A DNA stretch of 32,909 nucleotides from NCBI GenBank assembly GCA_038093975.1, contig JBBPTG010000258.1, forward strand, positions 1-32,909, read 5' to 3'. Shown piece by piece: positions 1 through 8,290 of this stretch. Both the position numbers and the translations under genes were made by a program. Origin of the DNA: Chalciporus piperatus (Eukaryota; Basidiomycota; Agaricomycetes; Boletales; Boletaceae). Position 1 is the first letter of the stretch; every line of letters starts with the position of its first letter. The notes beneath the pieces were generated by a model. The model was not told the origin of the DNA. It did not search any database and saw only the letters and a program-made list of their open reading frames with translations.

Positions 1-16
1 AAAAGTTGTAATTTAG

Positions 17-559
17 AAATTATGTTCGCAAATATTGTTGGCTGATGAATCGGTCTGGCCAGCCCAGTGGGTGGACTTCTATTGACAAAGGTCAAGAGCA
101 GAATATAGGGGACATCAAGGTATGAAAGATTCTTCACCCATTCATGCTGCTTACTGTCGACTCAAGGTTACGTACCACTCATTTGGGCCCGGGGCGACCT
201 GGAAATATCTGCATAAAGTATCACCTGCCATTCCAACACTTCGTGCATTGCAGCGTCACATGGAAAGCGAGTTCAAAACTCTGACACGTGGAGCCCACCA
301 TGGTGTCCCCACAAGGGAAGCTGATGTGGCGAAACTCACCGAACAATACATCAAGTCAAATATACATGTATACACAGCTGGCAGGAAGCTACGGGGTGGG
401 GCGAAGAACGAAGCAAAAGATTTTATTGATATCAGAGCAGTTGATATCGAACGGCTAGGTACATTCGAGAATTGGTGGAAAAATCGCGCATATGAGCGCT
501 CGACGGCAGAGGTATGGGGCGACATGACTACTACTACTAATATACAAGCTGATCAGTAG
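17..559 (+). CDS. 3' end of a DUF6589-like protein gene (partial)
   Basis: Two exons can be read. Exon 17-119 follows an acceptor-like TTTAG and encodes a stretch ending in IDKGQEQNIGDIK. A 47-bp intron at 120-166 (GTATGA...CAAG, branch-like CTTAC) joins in frame to 167-559, which begins VTYHSFGPGATWKYL, contains SPAIPTLRALQRHM and LTRGAHHGV, and stops at TAG 557-559. The order of a 'GQEQN..DIKVTY' block, a 'HPAI/SPAIPTLRA' block and a Thr-Arg-Gly block resembles the C-terminal end of DUF6589 proteins, which are abundant in Agaricomycetes and of unknown function; that match is from memory. The gene start lies left of the window. The ATG at 122 falls inside the intron and is unlikely to be a start. 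Confidence 0.6.
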
Positions 560-639
560 TAGACTACAATCTCGTGTAACGAATGTGCCTGATTAGTGTG
601 AGCCTTGCAGTACTAAGGAAAAATAGAATAGACTCGGAC

Positions 640-1206
640 TTACCCCTCACCATCCAACGAGGACGCGACTTGAGAAAACGGCACGGCCGTCTGTGTGCGC
701 GAGGGGTTCACTGTTGAAACGGGACCAGGAAGCGACCACTGTGTAGGCCTGGGTGTGTGAACGACAGACGGACTCGGAGCGGGCCGGAATCTCGCCAGTT
801 CGTGAAAACCGGGTGTGGCAGGAGGTGTCGAATACGGCGGGGGAAGATAATGAATGGGGGAAAAGGTGGAAGCGGGATTGAACGGTCGTGGTGCGCTGAG
901 AGGCGTTAGCGGATATACAGCGACACCGTCGCATGATTGCGGAGTGGCAGTGAGTGGCGAACGAGCGGCGCCGTATTGCAGAGCTGGGGGAAGCGACGAA
1001 GTAGGGCCGAGTGTTGGTTGGGACTGGGTAGCATAGTACGAGATTGAACGACCAGTGAATGAATCGTCGGATGAGTCTGAGAGGTCGGTGGGATCGAAAT
1101 CGGGTCGAATATGGTCAGACTGAGATGATGGAGTGGCGGGGACGAATGGCTGGGACGAAAAAACGTTCTCGGTCACAGAGGACTCAAGAACGGGCTTCAT
1201 CAGCAA
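640..1206 (-). CDS. Pro/Ser/Thr-rich hypothetical ORF, possibly a first exon
   Basis: A 188-codon open frame rich in Pro, Ser and Thr with an acidic DSSDDSF patch. I recognise no domain. Directly at its 3' end the sequence reads GAGGG|GTAAGT, a strong fungal 5' splice site, so this may be a first exon whose next exon lies to the left. A possible acceptor (TTCCTTAG) follows only about 31 nt later, which is short. Its upstream side runs straight into the CAGT satellite, so a promoter is not obvious. It could be the N-terminal part of a truncated mobile-element protein or a chance frame. Confidence 0.3.
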   Translation of the reverse strand: MLMKPVLESSVTENVFSSQPFVPATPSSQSDHIRPDFDPTDLSDSSDDSFTGRSISYYATQSQPTLGPTSSLPPALQYGAARSPLTATPQSCDGVAVYPLTPLSAPRPFNPASTFSPIHYLPPPYSTPPATPGFHELARFRPAPSPSVVHTPRPTQWSLPGPVSTVNPSRTQTAVPFSQVASSLDGEG

Positions 1207-1215
1207 GACTGCAAA

Positions 1216-2130
1216 AAGTCTGAAGTTACTGGAATGACTGGATCAGTTAAATCAGTAGTCCAGTGGCCCAGTAACAAGTAATTTCAGTCGTTTCAGTAGT
1301 TTCAGTAACCTAGTCACCCAGTCATCAAGTAGTTTCAGTAGTCTCAGTAACCCAGTGGCCTAGTGGCCCAGTCATCCAGTCATTTCAGTAGCTTCAGTAG
1401 CTCAGTCATTCAGTCATCCAGTAGTCTCAGTAGTCTCAGTCATCCAGCAGCCCAGTCATCCAGTCATCCAGTCATTTCAGTAGTCCCAGTAGCTCAGTCA
1501 TCCAGTCATTCAGTCATTCCAGTGGTCTCATTAGTCCAGTGGCCAAGTGTTCCAGTTATCCAGTAGTTCCAGTAACCCAGCAGCCCAGTCATCAAGTCAT
1601 CCAGTTACTTCAGTAGTCTCAGTAGCCCAGTCATTCAGTCATTCAGTCATCCAGTAGTTCCAGTAACCCAGCATCCCAGTCATCAAGTCATCTAGTAGTT
1701 CCAGTAACCCAGCAGCCCAGTCATCCAATCATCCAGTCACTTCAGTAGTCTCAGTGGCTCAGTAGCCCAGTGTTCCAGTCATCCAGTTATCTCAGTAGCC
1801 TAGTAGCTCAGTTTCCCAGTCATGTAGTCATCTCAGCAGCCTAGTAGCCCAGTGCCCTAGTCATCCAGCAATCCAGTTGTCTCATTACTCCAGCCATCCA
1901 GTATTCCAGTATTCCAGTAATCTAGTCACTCAGTGGTCCAGTAATCCAGTCACTCCAGTCACACAAGTCACACAAGTCACACAAGTCACTCCAGTAATCC
2001 AGTCACCTCAGTAATCCAGTCACTCCAGTAATTCAGTCACCCTGTGGTCCAGTAAACCAGTCACTTCAGTCACACCAGTCATACCAGTTATCCAGTTACC
2101 CAGCCCTCAGCTCACCCAATCACTCCAGTA
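1216..2130. repeat. Degenerate CAGT(C/A)-type satellite
   Basis: About 0.9 kb made almost entirely of short, imperfect units around CAGT, such as CCAGTCAT, TTCAGTAG, CCCAGTAG and CACACAAGT, in units of about 8-10 bp. No gene is supported. One short frame (1363-1566) gives only low-complexity serine-rich peptide and is a by-product of the repeat. Confidence 0.9.
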
Positions 2131-2189
2131 CTACTCAGTCATCTAATAGAGTCATTCTCACTAGTGACATTTTATAATCATTCATAGGA

Positions 2190-2915
2190 TGGATTATAGC
2201 TAAAGTCCACAAAAATGTGTACTAAAAGTGTAGTTAACAATGTGGGAAAGGGTATTAGGATTGAGTGTAGTGAAGTGTACAAAAAAGCGTAGTAAAAGTG
2301 TAGTTACAAGTGTGGGAAAGTATAGCTAGATTGAGTGAGCAAAGTGTACAAAAAAAGTGTAGTAAAAGTGTAGTAAAAGTGTGGGAAAGTGTAGCTAGAT
2401 TGAGTGTAGCTAAAGTGTACAAAAAAGCGTAGTAAAAGTGTAGTCAAGAGTGTGGGAAAGTATAGCTAGATTGAGTGTAGCAAAAGTGTACAAAAAAGCG
2501 TAGTAAAAGTGTAGTGAAATGTGTGGGAAAGTGTGTAGTGATAGAGTGTAGCTAAAGTGGACAAAAAAGCGTACTAAAAGTGTAGTTACAAGTGTAGTGA
2601 TTGAGTGTAGCAAAGTGTAACAAAAAAGCGTAGTAAAACTTGAATCAAATGTGTAGGAAAGTGTAGCTAGATTGAGTGTAGCTAAAGTGTACAAAAAAGC
2701 GTAGTAAATGTGTAGTTACAAGTGTGGGAAAGTGTATTAGGTTAGAGTGTAGCAAAAGTGTACAAAAAAGCGCAGTAAGTGTGTAGTTACAAGTGTAGCA
2801 AAGTATGTGGAGATCAAACCTATTGAAAGTGTACAAAAAAGCATACACAAGTGTACAAAAAATATGGTAGCTATCTAGTGTAGGAGATCCTAATAAAGTG
2901 TAGCTACATTTCCCT
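2190..2915. repeat. AT-rich GTGTAG tandem array, composite locus 1
   Basis: Roughly a dozen imperfect units of about 55-65 bp built from the blocks GTGTAGCTAAAGTGTAC, AAAAAAGCGTAGTAAAAGTG, TAGTTACAAGTGTGGGAAAG and ATTGAGTGTAG. The same array occurs at 24560-25250 and 26840-27090. At all three loci it is followed by the same junction (TTTCCCTAATG...GGACTTG...TCACGTGAC). The minus-strand open frames through it are low-complexity Tyr/Leu/Thr peptides and are not taken as genes. Confidence 0.9.
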
Positions 2916-2950
2916 AATGCTCGGACTTGACACAAAATCCGCGCGAAAAA

Positions 2951-2960
2951 GTCACGTGAC
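2951..2960. promoter_or_regulatory. GTCACGTGAC palindrome, locus 1
   Basis: A perfect 10-bp palindrome containing the CACGTG E-box core bound by bHLH factors. It lies between the AT-rich array and the GC-rich hairpin/intron array and is followed at once by ATGTTGAATTTGCCGCG. The same position holds the same palindrome at 25294-25303 and a one-base variant (ATCACATGAC) at 27149-27158. Conserved placement suggests a promoter element or an end-proximal protein site; function is inferred. Confidence 0.55.
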
Positions 2961-3032
2961 CATGTTGAATTTGCCGCGCCACCTCTTCGACTCTCTCTCA
3001 CCACTACACCACACCTCAACAACAACAAAACG

Positions 3033-3722
3033 GCCGGCGAGGGCTCAAAAGCCCCGCCGGCATCGCCAGGTGAGTGAAAACTCGCTCACCACCATATCCG
3101 CTCACCTCGCAAACAGCCTGCTGCCACCTACCACCTCACTCTCGACACGAAAACGACGAAAACGCGAAAACGCGGCCGGCGTGGGCTCAACAGCCCCGCC
3201 GGCTTCACGAGGTGAGTGATAAGCCACCTGCTCACCCCGCAAACAGCCGCTTGCACTGCTCGGCCCACTACCACCTACCACACCACTCTCGACACGAAAA
3301 CGACGAAAACGCGAAAACGCGGCCGGCGTGGGCTCAACAGCCCCGCCGGCTTCACGAGGTGAGTGAGAACTCGCTCACCACCACATCCGCTCACCCCGCA
3401 AACAGCCGCTCGCACTGCGCGGCCCACTACCACCTACCACACCACTCCCGACACGAAAACGACGAAAACGCGAAAACGCGGCCGGCGTGGGCTCAACAGC
3501 CCCGCCGGCTTCACGAGGTGAGTGAAAACTCGCTCACCACCACATCCACTCACCCCGCAAACAGCCGCTCGCACTGCGCGGCCCATTACCACCTACCACA
3601 CCACTCCCGACACGAAAACCACGAAAACGCGAAAACGCGGCCGGCGCGGGCTCAACAGCCCCGCTGGCTTCAAAGGTTCGTGTTTATTTATTGACTAACA
3701 CACCTGCTCACCTCGTACATAG
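3033..3722 (+). repeat. GC-rich tandem array of hairpin + intron-like modules, locus 1
   Basis: Five units start at 3033, 3175, 3322, 3481 and 3640 (spacing 142, 147, 159, 159). Each has a 29-nt hairpin: arm GCCGGCG(N)GGGCT, loop CAAC (CAAA in the first), arm AGCCCCGCCGGC, giving 12 pairs with one bulged base. Each hairpin is followed by AG|GT and a GT...AG segment at 3070-3116, 3212-3246, 3359-3405, 3518-3564 and 3676-3722; four of the five are exactly 47 nt and contain a CTCAC or CTAAC branch-like motif before AACAG or CATAG. Unspliced, the 159-bp units keep one frame open (3074-3694), but the 112-nt exons would not keep frame when spliced, and the frame differs from locus 2, so I do not call a protein. 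Confidence 0.75.
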
Positions 3723-3885
3723 CTGCTCGTGTTGCATGGCACTTCATTAACTTGTAACTATTGTACCACAATACATGTAATAGTTAGACATAATATATTT
3801 CGCATTTTCTGAACTGTCATAAGGTGTGAATTAATCATAAGATATAGTGAACTAGGAATTGGGACTGGGTTACTGGATTACTGGG
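3723..3885. other. Unassigned AT-rich spacer
   Basis: Contains the tail after the last intron-like segment of locus 1 (possible last exon) and AT-rich sequence up to the Ngaro-like element. I see no gene. Confidence 0.4.
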
Positions 3886-3985
3886 TGGGTGTGGCCAAAA
3901 CGTGTGAGGCTGAGCGCGAGAAGAGAGCTCGAGCCAGACACAGAGATGGACGGGTGTGCTGAACCGGGAGTGTACCGGCCCAACG
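3886..3985 (-). repeat. Split direct repeat B2
   Basis: 100 bp starting TGGGTGTGGCCAAAACG, matching 4363-4462 with about one difference (C/T near 3975). It marks the 3' end of the element on the minus strand. Confidence 0.85.
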
Positions 3986-4144
3986 GGAAGACACACGAGA
4001 AACGCACGAGATACAAAGACGCGACATGTGCACAGCGAATACAAGAATCATAGACACGATGTAAACTAGAACCCACAGTGCAAGGAGGCAAGGAGCTAAC
4101 GACTACGGGCTACAGACCAAGAAAAAAGGGAAGCGGCGGGCGGG

Positions 4145-4297
4145 CGAGACAAAGGCTTCAGATGGATGCTTGGATGGGCTCCAACGTCGTGATGAGAGAG
4201 ATGCCAACGCGTCCCAAGACGCGTTTCGAAGTCACGTCGTCGGAGCCTGAAAAGCGGCATCCGGACCGATCGTGCCTCTCTCAGCGGATGCCTCGCT
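4145..4297 (-). repeat. Split direct repeat A2
   Basis: 153 bp, CGAGACAAAGGCTTCAG to GGATGCCTCGCT, matching 9445-9597 with a single A/T difference (position 4270 versus 9570). It sits between B1 and B2. Confidence 0.9.
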
Positions 4298-4362
4298 TTC
4301 CGGCTCTGTCCGGCTTCTAAGTGGTGAATGGATCTTCGTAGGCATGAGGGTCTTCCCAGGGT

Positions 4363-4462
4363 TGGGTGTGGCCAAAACGTGTGAGGCTGAGCGCGAGAAG
4401 AGAGCTCGAGCCAGACACAGAGATGGACGGGTGTGCTGAACCGGGAGTGTACTGGCCCAACG
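4363..4462 (-). repeat. Split direct repeat B1
   Basis: 100-bp copy of B2, placed 70 bp after the recombinase stop codon on the minus strand. A 65-bp spacer separates it from A2. Confidence 0.85.
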
Positions 4463-4532
4463 AGGAAGGCGCAGCCGCGGGAAGCGAGCGTGAAGCACCC
4501 GGGCCCAACCGCAAGAAGGCTGAGACGACCGA

Positions 4533-5654
4533 TCAGGAGCGAGGAGGGAGAAGCTCGACGTGTAATGGCGCCAAAAGCTCGAGGGAGCGCCAGTAACGCA
4601 GAAAGGCGTCGGAGGACCAACGTCCGAGAGCTTTAACAACATCGGGCGGCACGCCAGAGAGCAGGAGCTCTGTTGTGCCCCCAATGCGGAAGGAGTGTCC
4701 CGAGAAGGGTTTGAGGCCGGCAGCCGACCAGATGGAGTTGCAGCGAACGAGCAACTTTTTCCTAGTAAGGCACCTCCAGCCGGCGCGAGATTGGAAGGAG
4801 AGGAGAGGGAAGGTGTCGGGAGGGTCATTAAGGGTGAGATGGATTTGCAGAGCATGGATAGGATCGGAGGCATCCCCTTGTCGGCAGATGACAACGTCTT
4901 CCCCCTTGGACTTAGCAACCTTCGAAAACGGTAGGTGACATTTGCGAGAGCTGTTAGCGTTGAACGGAGGAGAGAGATGGCGGCGGCACACTGTTTTGGA
5001 ACTGTCGAAGGACTTCTCCCACGGAGAGAGCACTTCCCCCAGACGGAGCTGGGCCCAAAGAGCCATGCAGGCCGCCGCAAAACAGCACGCATCGAAATGA
5101 GAACTGAGGTCGAGACCATTGGCAAGGAGAATGAGCATAGCGCGGGTGATTGGAGCACGCTGGGGCTGAGAGGAGGAAGGGGGCGCCAAGTTCGCGACCC
5201 CTTGGAGAACATAACGCAAACGCGCCGAGCCGAGCCAAGGCTCGTTGTTGAGTGAGTGCCAGGCCTTGATGGCGGCGAGGTACCCCTGGACTGTGCTTGC
5301 ACCCACCGAGCCGACACGAGAGGCAGCAAACGCGCACAGAAGATCGTCGCTTGCTGGAAGGCGAAGAGGGGGGGGGACCTTTTCAGAGTCGCAGAAATGG
5401 AGAAAGGTCTCGAGAGCCGCCTTGTACTTTGCCACTGTGGAGTCCGCCCATGCGTGAGCGAGGGTATAATCGAGGCGAGCAGTGGCTGAAGAGGACAGGG
5501 CGAGAGAATGTGGGCGATGTAGAGAGGAGACGGCGCTGATGAACGAGTTCGTGACAGAAGCGAGGTGGCCATCCATGTTACACCGGAGAAAGAGCACAGA
5601 ATAGGCAACCGCCCCATAACGATTGTAGATAGCACAGCATACTAAACGACACAT
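4533..5654 (-). CDS. Tyrosine recombinase (YR) of Ngaro-like copy 1
   Basis: 373 codons; the better start is probably Met26 (5579, reading MDGHLASV), since the first 25 residues are not seen in the second copy. Tyrosine recombinases join circular element cDNA to the genome by cutting through a tyrosine-DNA bond. The catalytic set is visible: Arg204 in AQLRLGEVL, His320 and Arg323 in SGHSFRIGGTTELLL, Trp346 in LGRWSSDAF and Tyr354 in FLRYW. An N-terminal SAM-like core-binding part (about 60-150) precedes them. The gene lies 56 bp after the RT stop and directly before B1, as in Ngaro elements. No disabling mutation is seen. Basidiomycete annotations often name such proteins DNA breaking-rejoining enzyme. 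Confidence 0.88.
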   Translation of the reverse strand: MCRLVCCAIYNRYGAVAYSVLFLRCNMDGHLASVTNSFISAVSSLHRPHSLALSSSATARLDYTLAHAWADSTVAKYKAALETFLHFCDSEKVPPPLRLPASDDLLCAFAASRVGSVGASTVQGYLAAIKAWHSLNNEPWLGSARLRYVLQGVANLAPPSSSQPQRAPITRAMLILLANGLDLSSHFDACCFAAACMALWAQLRLGEVLSPWEKSFDSSKTVCRRHLSPPFNANSSRKCHLPFSKVAKSKGEDVVICRQGDASDPIHALQIHLTLNDPPDTFPLLSFQSRAGWRCLTRKKLLVRCNSIWSAAGLKPFSGHSFRIGGTTELLLSGVPPDVVKALGRWSSDAFLRYWRSLELLAPLHVELLPPRS

Positions 5655-5710
5655 AATAACAAAGTAGTGCTATGATAATAGGAGCGAGAGGCAATGAGGA
5701 CCGAAAACTG

Positions 5711-8290
5711 CTAAACTAGCGACACAAAGTCTTTGAGGTATGGTGGAATCGGAGGAGGACGAGGGTGGCGGGAGACAGAGGAAGGAAAAATACCCCGAGA
5801 AATACCGTCGGACAAGTTAGAAGCGGAGCTGACCCAAGTCAGTGAAAGCCAGATATTGTGCTCGCGAAAGTTAGAGACAATATGACGAAGAATAAAATTT
5901 TGAGCAGGGCCACGAGATCTACCGGCCTGGAGGGCACCAACAACGCCCATGTTGTCTGAGTGAAAAATGAGATGACAATTTTTGAAACCGGAATGGATCA
6001 GAGTGCGGAGGGCCAGGTCGACAGCTACCATCTCCGCCCAACCTATGTCCCGACCGTCTTTGTTCCATCCTGTGAGAAGACGCCAAGATAACCAGCGGGA
6101 GTCGATAAGGAGGCCAATCCCGAAGGAAGAAGAGGCGTCCATGAAGATTTTCGTAGGGAGAGGGTCAGAAGGACGAGAAATGGAGCAACCACACCAATCG
6201 GCGCTAAGACGAGCGCGCCACCAAGAAATGTCCTCCAGAGCTGCTGGGGGAATGCGATGCCGCACGAAAGGTTTTGACGCATCTTTGAAGGAGGCGGCTA
6301 GGCGGAAAAGGGAGGGAAGGTGGGAACGGCCCTCCGAAACGACGAGGGTGCAATGCTGAAGGGAGCCAATGACTGATTGGCAATCTTTGAGTGAAACCGC
6401 AGCGCCGGGAACCCAGCCGCTGATGCGGGTCAGGTACTTATCTTTTTTCCGGCCGGGAATACAGACCGACTTGTTTGAGAGGTCCCAGAGGAAGCCCAGG
6501 TAAGGGAAGGAATGATTGAAAGGAAGGCATTTTGAAGGGGACCACGGCCAACCGAGCTCGACAGCCACGGCATTGATTAGAGATTCGTCATAACGAAAAT
6601 CTAAGAAACTTGAAGGCTGAAGGGATGTGAAGAGGGATGTGGAAGGCGAATAATTCGCAAGAGAAGGAGCCACACTTACAAGAGGATAGCGAAAGAAAGC
6701 GAAGTCATCCGCCCAATGAATGACATCATCAACGCCCTTGTGACGATAGATAGCTACGATGCCGTTGGCAGGGCGCTCAAAGAGAAAGGTAGAGGAGGCA
6801 CCACCGAAGGATGTGCAGTGGTCCACGTATACTTCCGTGGATCCATCAAAATCGACCATGACACAAACGAGATGTTGGTCTTCTGGAGCGAGGGGGGAGC
6901 GACGGTGAGCTGCCTCAACGTCGAAGATCGCAACCTGGGAACCTGGGGGAGCCGCGGCGACTAGCAGCCAACAATCGTTGAACGTTCCCCAGTCCACCTC
7001 GAACTGGGAGGTGTTTATAAGGGAGTTTACTGAGGGAATAAGCGAATCGCCACGGGGAAAGGAGTGGTCTTGGATAAGCCGGAATTTCGACGAACCAGGT
7101 TTTGGAATTACACCGAGAGGACTGGTGCGGAAGGAGCCAATAAGGGATTCCAAGAGAGCAGGAGAAAAAGGGCCAGAATAGCGGCCTTCAGCGAGTTCGG
7201 AGCGAATATAGTCCTGAATGAAATCGGCATGCTCGTACGCTGAGCGGTGATTCGGGGGCAAGAAAGAGGAGGAAAGGGAGAAATCATCGTCTATACCCAA
7301 ACACCAGCCGAAGCGGATGCCTGCAGGGACATCCGAGAAAACCTCCCCAACGCCGGCGTCACGGAGCAAAGACTCCCAAGCCTGCCAACGGAAGGGGGTT
7401 ACGATGCGGAGCACTCCGCTAGAGAGAGCACTCTTGAGCAGAGTGCCTGGCGCCGCAGCGGGAGCAGGCGTGGAGACGGGAACAGTTTGGGGCTTGGCAC
7501 CCTTTACTGTTGAAACTGAAGCAAACTTGCTCGCCTTGAGCTGAAAGCCAGACCGAACCGTTAAAGGTAAGGAAGGCTGTTTTTTCGAGGCCACAAATCT
7601 TCCGGCTGAAGCAGCCGAGTGCCCCACAGAAGATGCAGCGACTCGCTGAGGAGTTTGAGGAGCGAGGGATAGGGAGGCGGGAAGAGGACGATTGGGTGGA
7701 GCGTGGCTTCGCTGAGGCAACGCGCGATTGGGTAAGAAAGGACGAGGAAGAGCCCCTCTGAAAGGGCACGAGTTGCGAAGCATGAGCCTCATTGAGAACC
7801 TGCGCCCAAACTGCAGGTTGCCAAACTGAGGGATCGAAGTTGGCATTGGGATCTGCATAACATTTACGCACGCGAACATCGTAATGGAGAAGGAGGCGAA
7901 ACATCGAGACGAAGTCGTCACGGCGCCAAATATGCATAAAATGAGATTCCCAGAGGGACGCGATTTGAACCTTATGAGGAGAAGGGAGGAAGGTGGTGAT
8001 AGCCTCCACCAGCCGAGGCCAAGCCTGCGTCCAGTCCGCGAGAGCCAATGACAACTCTTCTTTTTCATCCATGGCCGAGGGAAATGTGGAGGAGCGGGGT
8101 TTAAACGGGGCGTCCTCCTTCGACTGAGAGGAGAAGGGCTTCGAAGCCAGGGATGAGAGGGGAATGTGAACGCGCCAGCCACCCTGCAGGGCTTCGACAA
8201 CTCTCGGCGGGAAATAGAACTCGTGACCGCTGAGCTGGACAGGAGCTGAAGGAAGCTTGCGAATAAAGGCGGAAGCCGCGGAAGGGGCAA
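5711..8290 (-). CDS. Reverse transcriptase / RNase H of Ngaro-like copy 1
   Basis: 859-codon open frame. RT homology begins near residue 290; residues 1-270 overlap gag in another frame and are probably not expressed as such. RT landmarks: SPLGVIPKPG (about 390-399), LIQDHSFPRG (405-414), motif A IFDVEAAHR (Asp457), motif B SFGGASSTF (494-502), motif C WADD (526-529) instead of the usual YxDD. RNase H has its full acidic set: Asp718 (FMDASSSFG), Glu753 (GWAEM), Asp779 (FHSDN) and Asp828 (NLSDGISRG). The enzyme copies element RNA into cDNA. The frame is +1 relative to the gag C-terminus, so expression probably needs frameshifting, reinitiation or splicing. It is uninterrupted and may be functional. 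Confidence 0.85.
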   Translation of the reverse strand: MPLPRLPPLFASFLQLLSSSAVTSSISRRELSKPCRVAGAFTFPSHPWLRSPSPLSRRRTPRLNPAPPHFPRPWMKKKSCHWLSRTGRRLGLGWWRLSPPSSLLLIRFKSRPSGNLILCIFGAVTTSSRCFASFSITMFACVNVMQIPMPTSIPQFGNLQFGRRFSMRLMLRNSCPFRGALPRPFLPNRALPQRSHAPPNRPLPASLSLAPQTPQRVAASSVGHSAASAGRFVASKKQPSLPLTVRSGFQLKASKFASVSTVKGAKPQTVPVSTPAPAAAPGTLLKSALSSGVLRIVTPFRWQAWESLLRDAGVGEVFSDVPAGIRFGWCLGIDDDFSLSSSFLPPNHRSAYEHADFIQDYIRSELAEGRYSGPFSPALLESLIGSFRTSPLGVIPKPGSSKFRLIQDHSFPRGDSLIPSVNSLINTSQFEVDWGTFNDCWLLVAAAPPGSQVAIFDVEAAHRRSPLAPEDQHLVCVMVDFDGSTEVYVDHCTSFGGASSTFLFERPANGIVAIYRHKGVDDVIHWADDFAFFRYPLVSVAPSLANYSPSTSLFTSLQPSSFLDFRYDESLINAVAVELGWPWSPSKCLPFNHSFPYLGFLWDLSNKSVCIPGRKKDKYLTRISGWVPGAAVSLKDCQSVIGSLQHCTLVVSEGRSHLPSLFRLAASFKDASKPFVRHRIPPAALEDISWWRARLSADWCGCSISRPSDPLPTKIFMDASSSFGIGLLIDSRWLSWRLLTGWNKDGRDIGWAEMVAVDLALRTLIHSGFKNCHLIFHSDNMGVVGALQAGRSRGPAQNFILRHIVSNFREHNIWLSLTWVSSASNLSDGISRGIFPSSVSRHPRPPPIPPYLKDFVSLV

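Noticed and set aside
2200..2900. CRISPR-like array
   Set aside because: Units are degenerate over their whole length with no constant repeat and unique spacers, and the genome is eukaryotic.
3074..3694. 206-codon repetitive frame as a real protein
   Set aside because: It stays open because the 159-bp unit is a multiple of three. Frames of the conserved hairpin differ at locus 2, and the frame reads through good intron signals.
4232..5635. 467-codon open frame overlapping the recombinase gene
   Set aside because: It is a shadow in another frame of the YR gene, which has all catalytic motifs; the translation is Ser/Pro/Leu low complexity.
5982..6359. Plus-strand frames across the RT gene (also 6716-7544)
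   Set aside because: Antisense shadows of an intact RT/RNase H frame.
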